From Neofusicoccum parvum (Eukaryota > Ascomycota > Dothideomycetes > Botryosphaeriales > Botryosphaeriaceae), in contig CP087212.1 of assembly GCA_020912385.1 (NCBI GenBank), positions 806,001-870,000 on the forward strand: DNA of 64,000 nt, in the 5' to 3' direction. This document shows positions 21,884 through 34,353 of this stretch, piece after piece (the stretch's first letter is position 1; every line of letters begins with the position of its first letter). Both the position numbers and the translations under genes were made by a program. Under the pieces are notes generated by a model, which did not search any database, was not told the origin of the DNA, and was given only the letters and a program-made list of their open reading frames with translations.

Positions 21884-22809
21884 TGTTAGGGATTTGAATT
21901 GTAGCGCTACACAGAGTAGGTCCAGAAACGTGGAGAAAGTCAGTTCAGATAGTAACGACCCGTGGTAGTTGAAGCATTCATCCGGATGGCTTTGACAATT
22001 CTTCCACTGCAAATATACGTCCGGGCGAATGCTCCAGCTATCTATGAAAGTATTTACGTGTTTCAATACTTTGTGAACTATACTCGAATATTCCTTAAGG
22101 TGATGGAGCCCCGTCATACCAAGCATGAAAGTCACTCTTGCCATCGTGATGAAACAGAGTTTAGTTCTATTTTGGTATGCTGGCAATCATCGATTCCGAG
22201 ATAAGTGCAACGTGGGGCTGATGTCTACTGATGGAGAGCACTCGAGCTTTGACTAAAGTGTTCGTGTCATTATGTTCTGGCGGAAGGCATGTCACGCACT
22301 GCTGGGCGGTTACGCTCAACCTTGCAGGGGCTTTTCGATAAATGCTAAGTGCAAATCATCAGAAGAAGTGGAAGCGTGTTGAAGTATGCGTAGAGAAAGC
22401 TGATACGTTTTCAACCTGAGGTGGCCGAGTGGGACCTTGGACTGGGGCTAATAGGCACAAGTGACTGAGAAAGCATTTACCAGTGTCTAGCTCAGCGACA
22501 CGGTGCAGTTTCACGACACCGAATCTTAGCGAACGAAACTGTCACACTCACTCGAGGCTCTGAAATCCTTCAAAGATGCTCCCAACAAACCTGGATTCGT
22601 CACAATGGAAGGATGAGAAGAAGCTGTGATGATTATCAGATGCGGCCTGCTGACTCAGCTGGGGTATGAGGTAATGTTTGCCAAGCGTGCGGCTCTGCGC
22701 CTCGACTTTTGGGGCAGAGCAACCCTGCCCTGTCTCCGCATCCACCACAACAGCCACCACCCACGCACATCCAAACCAGACCAGCCACAGGCCGCCTGCA
22801 AAGCTCACT
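21884..22809. other. Intergenic, 0.9 kb, with an element copy
   Basis: Between the serine hydrolase and SYF2. Contains palindromic element copy C just past the hydrolase stop; the rest shows no gene. The SYF2 leader near 22720-22800 is C-rich. Confidence 0.5.
21939..22082 (+). mobile_element. Palindromic MITE-like element, copy C
   Basis: Starts GTCAGTTCAGATAGT, continues with AGTTGAAGCATTCATCCGGA, internal CACTGCAAATA, a decayed right arm CGAATGCTCCAGCTATCTATG, and ends TTTCAATACTTTGTGAACTA. The same order of words occurs in the copies at 20750-20900 and 35352-35510. It lies 55 nt past the hydrolase stop codon, only about 1 kb from copy A. Confidence 0.7.
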
Positions 22810-23709
22810 ATGCCTGCTGAAAAGCGCAAGACATCACCCACCGCCGAGGGCCGCGATGAGGAGCCGTCCAAGCGCCGGTTCGTCGAGAATGGCACTGAGG
22901 AAGCAGGGCCAGAGCAGACCACCGAAGACGCACCTGAGCCCGCCCAAGCCACGCCTGCCAACGACCAAACAGCTTCAGGCAGCGATCGCCTCTCCCGTTT
23001 CAAGGCGCTGCAGGCTCGTCAGGCTGCGGCGCGCAAGCAGAACCTGAAAGACTCGACCGCCGAAGCACAGCGCGCACAAATCGACCCCAACGCCCTCACT
23101 GCCCTGCACCGCAAACACGCCATCGCATCGCACAAGCTGCTCAAGGCCGAGACCCAGGAAAGCGGCGAGGACTTTGAGCGCAAGCGCGCGTGGGACTGGA
23201 CCGTCGAGGAGAGCGAGCGCTGGGACCGCCGCATGGAGAAGAAGGGCAAGCACCGCAAGGACGTCGCCTTCCAGGACTACCGCCAGGACGCCCGCAAAAG
23301 CTACAAGCGCCAGCTGCGCGACTTCAAGCCCGACTTGGACGGCTATGAGCGCCAGAAGATGGAGGCCGTGCAGCGTGCTGCCAAGAACGGCGGACTGGAG
23401 ATTGTCGAGATGGAGGACGGCGAGCTGATTGCCGTCGACCGTGATGGCTCCTTCTACACCACCGCCGACAGCACTGAGTTTGTCAACCACCGCCCGGAGA
23501 AGGAGGCCGTTGATAAGCTGGTCGACGATATTCGCAAAGCCGAGGAAGCCCGCCTCAAGGCTCGCCGCGCCCGCGGTCTCGACGACGACAGCGGCGACGT
23601 CACCTACATCAACCAGAAGAACAAGCAATTCAACGAGAAGCTGGCTCGTTTCTACAACAGGTACACCGCCGACATTCGCGACAGCTTCGAGCGTGGAACC
23701 GCCATTTGA
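22810..23709 (+). CDS. SYF2: Pre-mRNA-splicing factor SYF2
   Basis: Single exon, 299 aa. SYF2 is a component of the spliceosome NineTeen-associated complex, acting in the nucleus during splicing and linked to cell-cycle progression. The SYF2 domain covers the C-terminal two thirds: RLSRFKALQARQAAARKQN, WDWTVEESERWDRRMEKKGK, FQDYRQDARKSYKRQLRDFKP, and the terminal block YINQKNKQFNEKLARFYNRY. The N-terminal 60 residues are acidic and disordered. Start taken at MPAEKRKTS; the frame stays open further upstream, but those codons have random composition and the ATG matches the family start. Confidence 0.93.
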   Translation: MPAEKRKTSPTAEGRDEEPSKRRFVENGTEEAGPEQTTEDAPEPAQATPANDQTASGSDRLSRFKALQARQAAARKQNLKDSTAEAQRAQIDPNALTALHRKHAIASHKLLKAETQESGEDFERKRAWDWTVEESERWDRRMEKKGKHRKDVAFQDYRQDARKSYKRQLRDFKPDLDGYERQKMEAVQRAAKNGGLEIVEMEDGELIAVDRDGSFYTTADSTEFVNHRPEKEAVDKLVDDIRKAEEARLKARRARGLDDDSGDVTYINQKNKQFNEKLARFYNRYTADIRDSFERGTAI

Positions 23710-24306
23710 GATACCACGAGTACCAACGTGCTTCCAACATGAAGACTGCCACTCGCGCTCCTTGCTTGTTCTAGCTCCACCGCCACATGCCAAGACACCA
23801 CCCGCCGGCATTCACGCTAGTCCTGCCACCAACAGGACTCAGGTTTCGACGCTCGCAGAGACCAATGCTCCAGCAGCGTCTTCGAAACAAGATCTAGGAG
23901 CAGCCAGCCCCCAATCCCTCCGGAAATTAGTTCGCTTCGACTCGTGTTGCGGTCTTGGGGCCAAGTGTGCCGACGATGGCGACACTTTCTATTTCTGGAT
24001 TGGCCAAGATTATTATCAGGAGTGGACCATCTTCTTGGCCGGTCTGAGCAGGAATTTGGGATTAGGTCCCTTTGTCAAAGCGACTTTAACGCTTGTTCAG
24101 ATTGGCGACCTTTGCAAGAAATTTGGATTTTTACAGGGACGTGGGATGATTCAATGAGACTGTATTCTAGATATCAAAGCCAAACAAGCGCAGCTAAAGG
24201 ATATTCAACAGCGAGGACTATTACGGAGGACTTGAAAACAAGACTGGCCGGCCCAAAAAATCAAAAAATCAAAAGTCTACTGCACAATCGATCCCCACCA
24301 ACCCGT
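23710..24306. other. Convergent intergenic, 0.6 kb
   Basis: Between the ends of SYF2 and the minus-strand NAD(P)-binding gene. The plus-strand frame running from here to 25584 is an antisense shadow. No repeats seen. Confidence 0.5.
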
Positions 24307-25140
24307 CTAGTACGTCAGAGAAACGCACTTGTTCGCCCACTTATCATTCTTCAACACCGCCTCCTCCCAGATCCAGGCACCAACATCCTCCCTGGTAATC
24401 GCGTATCCGATAGCAGGCCCGGGCGCCCCATCCGCGCCCTTCTCGGCACCCTCCCAGCCCACCTTGACAGAAGCCAAACCCTTCCCCTCCCCGTCTATCA
24501 GCAGAGACGGCCGAACAGCAACAAAGCCGCGCAGCGTGGCATCCGCGCCCTTGGTCGCGGCCACGACGCGATCCTCCATGGCGCGCTTGTCGACGTGCGG
24601 CACCGCCAGCAGCCAATGGTACCCGGGCATGCACGCCACCGGCACGTCCCTCGCGATCCTGCTGACGCCGGTGGTGCTGATCACGACCATGGCGGGCCTG
24701 CCGTCGGCGGCGCCGGGGGCGCGGTAGCCCTCGGCCAGCAGGCCGCGCAGGGCCTCGGTCGCGGTGTTGACGGCCGTCTCGCACACGTGCGGGTCCTGCA
24801 GCGTGACCGGCTTCAGCGGGTTGAGCTGCATCTTGGGCAGCGACCCGATGCCCGACACGATGAACGAGACGAGCGCCTTCGGCCCCGCGTGCGGCGCGGC
24901 GAGGAGCGCACGCATGGCCGCCGCCGACGAGGCCGAGCCGCCGACGATGGTGAGGTGGCTGTCGACGAGCGCGGCGGGCACCTTGCGCCCGTCGATGAGG
25001 AGGTCGCGGAGCTTAGACGGGTTGCGGGCGAGCGCCGTGCAGTAGTGGTTGGCCAGGAGCGCGGATGCGAGGGCTGGGATGGTGGCGCCTCCAGTGGCGC
25101 CGATGAAGGCGATGGTTGGTTGTTGGGTGGGGGCGCTCAT
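24307..25140 (-). CDS. NAD(P)-binding Rossmann-fold protein (NmrA/atypical-SDR-like)
   Basis: Single exon, 277 aa. The N-terminus PTIAFIGATGGATIPALA carries a GxxGG dinucleotide-binding loop on the first beta strand, followed by the basic ALARNPSKLRDLL segment expected to select NADP(H). There is no YxxxK catalytic pair in the usual place, so it belongs with atypical SDRs/NmrA-like proteins rather than classical dehydrogenases. The substrate is unknown. The DNA is GC rich in third positions and a long antisense frame overlaps it. Confidence 0.75.
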   Translation of the reverse strand: MSAPTQQPTIAFIGATGGATIPALASALLANHYCTALARNPSKLRDLLIDGRKVPAALVDSHLTIVGGSASSAAAMRALLAAPHAGPKALVSFIVSGIGSLPKMQLNPLKPVTLQDPHVCETAVNTATEALRGLLAEGYRAPGAADGRPAMVVISTTGVSRIARDVPVACMPGYHWLLAVPHVDKRAMEDRVVAATKGADATLRGFVAVRPSLLIDGEGKGLASVKVGWEGAEKGADGAPGPAIGYAITREDVGAWIWEEAVLKNDKWANKCVSLTY

Positions 25141-27578
25141 TTTGGAAAGATGGTGCGGTCGGCGTGGAGTGGTCGATGGCGGTTGGTTTGCGAGGTCGAG
25201 TTCAGAGGGCTCGTTGATGGGAATGGAGCCGAGGGAGAAGAGTTGCGAGTTCTTCGCAGGAGTCTTTGGTGCTGGTTGCGAGGTTTTGGTGGCCTTGATG
25301 GCACGAGTGTGGTTGTTTTGCTGGAGGCTTGGAATCTGCTGGTGATGCTCTTCTCAACCTCCTGGACCCGACTCTTTTATACCACATCGACACGATGTCC
25401 CAAGCACTGCGCCCCGGACACGCAGTTCAGCCACGTAGATCTCCAATTCCTCCATGTTGTCAGCGGTATCTTGGAGATGTTAGGCACTCGGGGCACGTCG
25501 AGGTTTAAATCGGGGGAATATGCGGGAAATCGGCCTGATTATTGCCCCGTCGGCCCTCTGAAACCGGTTAGAGTGGTGAAATAAGGCGGGAGCTAGCCGT
25601 GGTGGGTTTGGTGTAGGATCATCCTCCCGCAGGGCTGAGCCTGAAGCTGCCGCCTGGCGCCAACACTTCCCGCCGGCGGACAACAGAAACGCCTGCGGGG
25701 GCAGCCTAAAGTCTACTTGTGGCGCTGTTGGATCAAGCATTGTAGCAGATTGGCTCGACTTCCAGGCTTGACTCGCTGGTCGTTGAGTGAGTAGAATTTC
25801 GCCATTCCCGACTGTCTGACTTTCCTCGGTGAGTCTCCTGCTTTGTCTCTCTTCAACCCACTACAATCAAATCTAACCACTAAATTCAATGTTCTTGCAA
25901 AAACGGGTTTCCAGCATCCGAATATTTCTAGGATAGCATAGCGCTAACATAATCGCACGTCAAAAGACGATTAATGTAGCGGATATGGTGAACACGAATC
26001 GAAGCTGAAATTGGAACATTTGACCAATGTCGGTCAACGCAGTAGCATATGCACTACTCTCCCGGTAGGTTGCGTCGCCCGGGGGGGGAGGGGTCACAAT
26101 GCTATGTCATTATCCTCAAAAACTATGTGCCCAATCCGATACATTAGTCCTGTAGGCCATGCAACCACATCAAGATTCCCTCTTCCTTCTCTCAAAACCG
26201 CCTTACCGGAGTGTGTTTGACGATTATTAAATACATGTGCTGGTTCAAATTCTTGGTGATTCGAGGGAACCAAGCGTTTCTTAGGCTTAGAAGCTAGGCG
26301 GAAGCTTGCAAGGCTTATTGGAGACGTTGTGCGATAGGTGACAAACGTGGTCAAGCTGTTAATATTCACTGTGACGCTGCACTACTCGGGCAACAGGTCA
26401 CTAAAGTGATTGAGCATATGGAGCCTAAAGTTGTACTTAATGACCAATTCGACCCCTTAACTGCTGGTGAAGACGTCTTGAAGGAAACACCCAATTCTGT
26501 TAAGATATGCGCGTCGATGCCACAATGGTCGATTATTTTCTCCGTCCTGCCCCGTACTAAAGATGTAATAGTGGAGAACAAGGCAGATTGGCAGAAACGT
26601 TGCCTTATGAGCTGTACTACTGAGCCAAATATTTAAATGATGTACATGGTCACTTTAGAGCTACCTTATCTCTTTCTGTCTCGTGGAAGCTGGACTACAA
26701 AAACCATGCACTCTCAAGTACAATGTATTGTTGCTGAGCGTGGTTATCTTTGACAATTTGATTAAGATCATAGTGATGGGAACCACTTTATTCAAGTTTA
26801 ATGTTCCTCTTCTGGTAACTTTGTGGAATGGATTGACATCTTTTCTTGACAGGCCAGACCACAGCACCTTAGGAACGCGTATTTTCACCAACGAGGACTT
26901 CCGCGCGAAGTATCATAGACTTAGGAAGTCTATGCGAAAGTCATGGGTACCTAAGGCAGAGAATTACGTACCTCAAGAGTTCAAAGGGCAGCGGGCGCAA
27001 CTTCAGCAGGTGCTTTTTCTTCACCCAGTCCAGAGCAGACCTTTTATCCTCAAATGCGGTATTACTAGCGCTAGCGCTTTGCGCTTCCGCACCCATCTCC
27101 GTGTTCATAATGCTGGGACTCAGGGACCGGAAGTCGAGGTCACCGCCGGTGAAGTTTTCCAGTGCGGTGATTGCAGCGGGTTGTCTGCGCCCGGGGTGGG
27201 ATACGGCGGTGCATGAGAAGCCAGTGCAGCCGGGGGAGGCGTTGGAGCTGAGGATTGAGAGTATGGATGGGGATGGGGTTGAGAACGGGCATTGTTGTCT
27301 TAGCAGTGGTGAGGTGGTAGTGCCGAAGGAGGTGGGCAACTACATGTAGGGGGTATTCAGAGATCAAGGTGTTTTCTTTTTTCCTCTTTTTAATTCTCAA
27401 AATTCTGATGTTGGTAAGCCTCCTGTGTCAAAGTTCAATGATCTAAGAGGGTATGGGGAACAAAAACATGCAAGATCACGGCTGTAACCCGGGAAATCTA
27501 ATGATCACTGTCGAGGGTCGAGCAAGCATTACATTAAACCTCGAGTCTAAAATGGGAAGGTCACTTCATAGTGCCAAA
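25141..27578. other. Gene-poor, AT-richer 2.4-kb interval
   Basis: From about 25750 base composition shifts towards A/T and stop codons become frequent in all frames, as in decayed DNA. A G-run sits at about 26082-26090. Only the 27101-27349 segment has coding-like codon bias. No terminal repeats, transposase or RNA gene recognised. Confidence 0.5.
27101..27349 (+). pseudogene. Possible gene remnant or last exon of an unrecognised gene
   Basis: Frame ending in GEALELRIESMDGDGVENG and a tail to the stop at 27347-27349. Third positions are strongly G-biased, like the 3' ends of real genes here, yet the sequence upstream is AT rich and gives no start or joining exon. A minus-strand frame (27339-26941) overlaps and cannot be excluded. 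Function unknown. Confidence 0.25.
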
Positions 27579-29811
27579 TCAAGCGCCGTCCTTATGCTGA
27601 TCACGCAGCTCCGCAAAATGTGTTCGCATCTCTTCTGCGAGTCTCCCACCGGTCCCTTCCAAGATTGTACCCACCAAACTGTAGTTGTTGAACAAAAACC
27701 TGTCCTTCTTGCGTTGCTCGGCAATACCTTTACTACGTTTCAGGAGATATGCCTCAAATTCAACGCGCAGACGCCCAAGACTATTCGAGACGGGTTCGTC
27801 ATCTGCGGCTTCAGAGCTCAGCGACAATACACCATGCAAGAAATTAGCGAAGCGCTGGGTTAACGCAACAGGCGCTGTGCTTTGGGCGTCGGATGCCGAA
27901 GTTGAAGAGGCGAGTAGACTCGTGGAGGCGGCCGGTCGGCCGGGAAGGGAAGCTGTGAGCGTTTGTATAGACTTGCAGTGTGTGTCCATGACTTGTTGAA
28001 AACGTGGCCATAGAAGCATGTTTGTTCCGTTTATGTAACCCTCGGCAGCGGGGACCTTGCGGCGTTGCATCTCAAAAGCAAAATGCTGGTTCAGGCGCAC
28101 GCAGAGCAATATACCCAGCGCATCCATGGTATTATCGATGTGCGATTTGGTGAGAGACTTGCCAAGGGCGAAAGTCGGCTCGAAGATTTGGTTAAAAGTG
28201 CGGCCAATGGCGTGGTAGGACTGAGATGGGGAAAAGTAGGACGTCAGGAATGTGTATTCGAAGGCGGCATTGTCAATAAGCGCGAGGTTGAAGGTGTGGA
28301 AGGAGAGTTCGATGTAGTGTGTCGCTTTGTCATCTTCGAGAACATGCAGCGTCAGGGCGTTGTGATTTGAACCCTTGAGAAGGTCGAGCCGGCGACCAAT
28401 CGAAAATGCGTCATGTGGCGCAGCCGGAACTTTAGAGCTGCTTAGCATGGCACCCCGCTTTTGATTCTCCGAACCCATGGCATCGTTCTGGTCGATGACA
28501 TGCAACTTCATCTTTTGAAGAGCCTCGTGATAGCGGTTAAAGTGGTTGAGATAATACCAGCGCATAGTGTTGATGTACGCTTGGCATAGTTCGTCGGCGA
28601 GCTTTTTTTGGTGGCGAGACAAAAAAGCATACAAGTCCTTATACTTCAGGAAGCCTTGTTGCTGGATGATCTGCGCGTTGATGCTCGGCGATCTTAGTGC
28701 TTTGATCTGCGCAACGATGTAGTCCCTTATACGCTCGACAGCCTTCAGGGGACACCACACGTCAGTATTTGTACGGACAGCTCGCTGGAACATCGAATCA
28801 CCTTATTTGTAAGATCTACAAGCAAAGGCTTGAGATCATTCAGTGCCTTCACATTACTGTCATCGTTGGGCTTTGCGTTGACGGCCTTGGAGCGCTTCTC
28901 AAGCTCCTGTAGAGCCTTGGAGAAGCCGTCATCCACGGGACCCTCCGCTATGCGTCGGACAACGGCAGGAGATATGCTGATTTCCTCAACTGCAGGACCG
29001 AGGAGCTTCTCAACCACCTTTCGATTCTCTAATTTGGTGGTCAGACTGAGCGAGCGGTTCTGCAGCGTTTCGATCTCGGAGGAGACGGCTCCCAGGTCGG
29101 CCTGGAAGCCAGTGAGGTATGTCTCGACAGATTTGAGTACCTCATCGCAGGCCTTGATGCGGTCAGTCAGCGAGGAACGTTGGGCGGGCAAACGCAACAC
29201 GACTATAGTATGCAGACAGCAAGCATACCGTCACAGAACGATGCAAGTCTTCGAACTTGTCCTTGGCCTGGGCATCTGAGAGCACGCACGCATGAGCATG
29301 ATGTTGGGAACGCGAGCAAGAGAAACGTACATTCTTCAATAGATTCGTTGCTACGGGTCTGTATCTGAGCGGGGCGCTGCGGCTGATCACCGTTTGCTTC
29401 CGCAAATGTCTGTAGGCTCAGCCCTCCAAAGTCAATGTCGGCCGCAACTTCAGCCGGCTTTTCCACCGCTCCACCGTCGTCGCCCTGGCCGGGCAGCGTC
29501 CGCTTGGGCAGCCCGCCCAGAATGTCCTCCAGGACCTTCTGTGGATCGGGTACATCGGCGGGCGGCGAGCTGTTGATCTGCACGCGCAGCCCGGAGCCAT
29601 TGCCAGGACGGGCTTGGTTGGGCAAACTCGAGCTGGACGAGGTAGGCGAGAGCAGCGACAGTGACGACGAGCGGGGGTTGATGCCGGGGCGCTGGGGTAG
29701 CGGGGCAAGGTACGGGCGGCGGCTAGGGGCAGGCGAGTAGGAGCGGGCCGGCGAGGGCGAGGGCGCGGGCGAGTGCTGCGCCGAGTGCGACGCGAACCGG
29801 TCGAGCCACAT
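27579..29811 (-). CDS. VPS52: GARP/EARP complex subunit Vps52
   Basis: Four exons on the minus strand: 29811-29331, 29275-29229, 29152-28802, 28742-27579; 680 aa. Vps52 is a core subunit of the GARP tether, which captures endosome-derived vesicles at the trans-Golgi. Seen: a Ser/Pro-rich disordered N-terminus (about 120 residues), coiled-coil start [12 protein letters not shown] joined to [20 protein letters not shown], then the Vps52 core with [17 protein letters not shown] and [14 protein letters not shown] 26-nt intron at 29203-29228 would be too short and out of phase; using the AAG acceptor at 29153-29155 gives a 76-nt intron, a CTGAC branch and the conserved HRSVT-ACDEVL join. It shares a 405-bp divergent promoter with eIF5A. 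Confidence 0.9.
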
Positions 29812-30216
29812 CACGGCAGTGTGGGCGCGCGGAGCATGGTGTCGCGGCGCGCGGGAGAGCAGGGCGGCGTGGTCGCGTGGCAGGTGCGGGTGCGGTGCTG
29901 GCGGCGTGGCTCAAGGCGGTGATGAGCTGGGGCTGGGGCAGCTGGAGCGAGCTTCGCGTTGCGGCCACGGTGTGACGGCAGCGGCTTTGGGGCAGGGCGG
30001 CGCGCGACCTCGCTGCTGGCCCAATGGGGCGGCGGAAAATTGGGTTGTTCCGGCTAGCGTCGCCCGCGCGCAGTCTTTTCCCCTCGTCCAAACAGAAATC
30101 GCACAACCCAACTCTCCATCTTCCTCGACCCCTCCTCATCACCTGCCACTCTCTGCCCGCCCGTTTCTTCCTCGCCCGCAAAGCCTCGTCGCACCACCCG
30201 CATCCCATCCGACACA
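29812..30216. promoter_or_regulatory. Divergent promoter region VPS52 / eIF5A
   Basis: About 405 bp between the two start codons. The eIF5A side (30070-30215) is a C/T-rich leader (CTCTCCATCTTCCTCGACCC), typical of highly expressed fungal translation genes. No TATA box is obvious. Confidence 0.5.
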
Positions 30217-30958
30217 ATGGCCGACGACGCCCAGGTACGTCCCTCCGCCAGCCTTTTTTTTCCGCCTGCCCCACCTTTTATCGATTGCTGTCGCGCCCGG
30301 CGCTGCGCACTCGACACTCCTCACCACCTCGCCCACGCCGGCTCTCTCAACCACGACGCTAACACCTGCCGCGCAGCATGAGCACACCTTCGAGAGCGCC
30401 GACGCCGGTGCCTCTCTTACCTACCCCATGCAGTGCTCTGCTCTGAGGAAGAACGGTTTCGTCGTCATCAAGAGCCGTCCCTGCAAGATCGTCGAAATGT
30501 CCACCTCCAAGACGGGCAAGCACGGCCACGCCAAGGTCCACCTTGTCGCCATCGACATCTTCACTGGCAAGAAGCTCGAGGATCTTTGCCCGTCCACCCA
30601 CAACATGGACGTCCCGAACGTCAGGCGCACTGAGTACCAGCTGGTAAGTTGCCGCCAAGCCGCGTACGATTTCCCCACATGCTGACACACCCCCGCAGCT
30701 CGACGTCACTGACGACGACTTCCTTTCCCTCATGTCCGACGACGGCTCCCTCAAGGATGACGTCAAGCTCCCCGATGGTGAAATTGGCGACAAGATCAAG
30801 AAGCTCTTCACCGAGGATGGCAAGGACACCAGTAAGTTCTCTGCGAGGCTCGGGGCAAAACCTAGGAAAAAGAAACTAACGCACGTGTAGACGTCGTCGT
30901 CCTCACCTCGATGGGCGAGGAGGCTTGCATCGACGCCAAGGAGGCTCCCCGCGGTTAA
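30217..30958 (+). CDS. Translation factor eIF5A (hypusine-containing)
   Basis: Four exons (30217-30234, 30377-30643, 30699-30831, 30891-30958), 161 aa. eIF5A relieves ribosome stalling at polyproline and other hard motifs and helps termination; it must carry hypusine. The modification loop [12 protein letters not shown] is intact, with the hypusine lysine at position 54. The N-terminal SH3-like and C-terminal OB domains are complete, ending in [17 protein letters not shown]. The first exon holds only six codons (MADDAQ), followed by a 142-nt intron. Confidence 0.97.
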
Positions 30959-31474
30959 ACATTTTCGTTCTTGGAAAGTGAAACACAAGGGGCCGGAATT
31001 GGGGCAAGCATGGAACCATATTCGGGCGCTACTCCCCCCGTGCACTGCAGGGTCTTTGAGAGCGGAACCTGTATGTGGATGTTGTAGCGTCGAAGTAGCG
31101 GCGATTTCATTTTTGATCCTTGTTCGGTCACTTAAGCGGGGTCGGGACGTGGGTTTGGCTTTTTGCGCGGATTACGAGCTGGAGCAGCGCAGCAATATCA
31201 AAATATGCCGGCTCCAAAATCATTACGATGTCACGGACAATAGACGTCTTGCTTGGACTGTTGCTCGAGTGACCTGTGCCTGCGTGCCATCCCGCTGGGC
31301 TGAAATTTGCTGCCTGAAACAAGAAGGCGCGCGGGACGCGGCTGCCCGGCGAAAAGTTTGCCGCAGCCAACCAGAACTTCTGAAACGGACCCTCTCGCCC
31401 TCTGAAACCATCAAACCCTTCGAGGCTCTGCACGCGAACGCCTCGCGCTCGCTGCAACCACCCGCGCACCTGAC
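30959..31474. other. Intergenic, 0.5 kb
   Basis: Tandem interval between eIF5A and RRN7. Holds the eIF5A 3' UTR and the RRN7 promoter; no gene or repeat seen. Confidence 0.5.
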
Positions 31475-33252
31475 ATGTCGAGGAACTCTTTCAAGAGCGA
31501 GCCCTGCGGTATCGACAACTGCCGCTCGAAGCGCTTTCACGTTGAGGATGATGGCTTTGTCTACTGCTCGAACGGCCATCAGAAAGAGGTTCGTCAAGTT
31601 TCTGCGCATGACTCGCTAACAATGCACATTCTGATGCTCAATGACAGCGATCGACGGAGCGCGCCGACGATGACGACGCCTTCGGCACCCTAGGCAGAAA
31701 GACTAAGATTAGGAGGGTGGACGATGAGGAGCAGGAAGAAGGCGAGGAGGGGCACAAGGAGGACTGTGAGTGGCCCCCGGTAGCGAGCTTGGAAAGACCC
31801 CTCATCTGACGTGGTACAGTCCTGAAGGGCGAACAGGCGTTCCTGCGCTATGTAGCGTGTTATCAGTGCCTATTACGCAACCAGTCCCGTTGGCTGGTCA
31901 GCAGCAAAGGCATGCCAGCCGACCTCGAGGTAAATTGGCTTGCAATCTCCCACGTGACCTCGTCAATGGTACTGACGAAGGGGCTACAGACGATTGTCCG
32001 TGATCTGTGGTCAATTCGAATACGGACACTTGGATACAACGGAGATGACAGCGATTCCGACACCGAAAGCTCTCCTCCAGAACCGTACTCACAGTCCGGG
32101 GGCGATGCTGCGACCAGTAGCGCGTCGACGGGTTTCAGAACCCAGTCTGAGGGTGATACTGACTACGACAGCTCTCAAACAAGACTCAACTCTCAACTGG
32201 AGAGCGATACTGACACTGAGACCCAACGCCCTCGAAGGGCTAGATCACGGTCGCGGACTCGCCCCAATAATGGCTTGAAGCTTGTTGACACGCTGGCGCT
32301 CTGTTACCTCAGCATGCTGCTCTTGCGATTGCCTGTTAACCTCGGCGAAATACACGACTGGGTAGCGAATGGCGAGATGGTCTATTACCGCGCACTGGCG
32401 GAGACACCTTCACGCCTGCTGGACCGGCTTCCGTCAACATACCTGAACCGGCTGGAGCCGCAGGAAGTTCTCACTCCTGACGACCTACAATCTGCGATTC
32501 TCGACCTCGTGTTGAAGTATGATGTCGATCAGGGAGTGGTATTTCCACCGCTGAACTACCCTCTTCTCGTCTTCAAATACATTAGAGATCTTGCATTGCC
32601 GCTGCAGGTCTTCCCAACGGTCATGTCGCTTGCGCACACCATCCCGTGTACCTTCACTTTCCCGGATTTCACAGCCAGCCGCAGGAAACGGACTTCTGAG
32701 ATGCCGGAGGCCCAGCTTGCAGCATTTGTTGTCATAGCAGTGAAGCATCTGTACCCATTTGGTGGCGTTAGCTCGCACCCTGCTGCCATCAATTGGCATG
32801 TTTGGGTCGAAGAAGCATCACAATTCGACAGCATGGGCAGGACGCCTGGAAAAGTCCAATGGAAGGAATGCTTGGAAGCTGAGCATGACGACGTTCTATC
32901 AATGAACGACAACCAGCTCAACGACTATATGGATTGGTGCGAAGCCGTGTTTAGTGGTGGGGGCAAGCCAGAAGCAAAAAATTCCGAGGGCCGCTCTACA
33001 GTAGAGAATTCCGACAACGATACTCGGAGTAGGCTCAAGGACGAACGTCTAAAAGCGGTCTTAGGGTCATTGAAGTTCGACGAAGTTGTGTCAAAGCCTT
33101 CGTATGAAAAGTTTATGAAGGTGGAAGATTTGGAAGGAGTCGCCAAAGTTTTCCATGAGGCTGTGGCTAGGCAAGCCGCGATGTCGCTGACGAGCCTGGT
33201 GAAAAATGTGACTATCTGGGAAAGGAATCTGGGCATCAACAAAAATAAATAG
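31475..33252 (+). CDS. RRN7: RNA polymerase I core factor Rrn7 (TAF1B/TFIIB-related)
   Basis: Four exons (31475-31588, 31648-31765, 31820-31929, 31990-33252), 534 aa. Rrn7 is the TFIIB-like subunit of the Pol I core factor, acting at the rDNA promoter in the nucleolus. The N-terminal zinc ribbon has Cys pair CGIDNC and CSNGH. After an acidic linker comes LKGEQAFLRYVACYQCLLRN and RDLWSIRIRTLGY, followed by a Ser/Asp-rich insert (about 155-220) and the degenerate cyclin folds (LKLVDTLALCYLSMLLLRLP, AFVVIAVKHLYPFGG). The splice joins keep the zinc ribbon and cyclin core in one frame. The acidic insert is longer than I would expect, but variable in the family. Confidence 0.88.
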
Positions 33253-33621
33253 CGAAGTGTGATCCTATGAATAAATCTGAGCAAAAGGTAGACTTTCCGG
33301 AGATCGACGATGCGTTCTGTACTGCAGAGCTGCCCATTACCGGACGCACGTGCCGTTTTAGTTCATCAGCCAAATTGCACTGGGAGCAGAGGCATTTCCC
33401 GAAAAGTTGGGTGTCGTCCTGCCATGTCGCTCAATGGGATGGTAAGCATTGGTACGGGCTGGTGTTGAGGCAGGCGATGGTCGGGTCGCGTTGCGGTGGA
33501 GCCGCAGCCGGCTCGCTTAACGCGCACTAAGCCTAAGCAGCCGAAACTCCCCCACGCAGGTTTTGACTTCTCGCCGACGACACTTTGTCCGCATCACCAG
33601 GTCACTAACGGAACAGCAAAG
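33253..33621. other. Short intergenic region and 5' leader of ubiquitin-L40
   Basis: About 370 bp between RRN7 and the ubiquitin-L40 gene. The last part (about 33540-33621) is probably transcribed leader, because the leader's first splice donor (GTAAGT) lies at 33623. No other gene seen. Confidence 0.5.

Positions 33622-34353
<732 letters not shown>

Noticed and set aside
22420..22470. Possible tRNA (GGTGGCCGAGTGG resembling a tRNA A box)
   Set aside because: No B box, no acceptor or anticodon stem pairing found downstream.
23944..25584. 546-aa plus-strand frame
   Set aside because: Antisense to the NAD(P)-binding gene and Arg/Gly-rich; the minus-strand product has a clear Rossmann motif.
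29203..29228. 26-nt intron in VPS52
   Set aside because: Too short for fungal splicing and out of phase; the 76-nt alternative fits.
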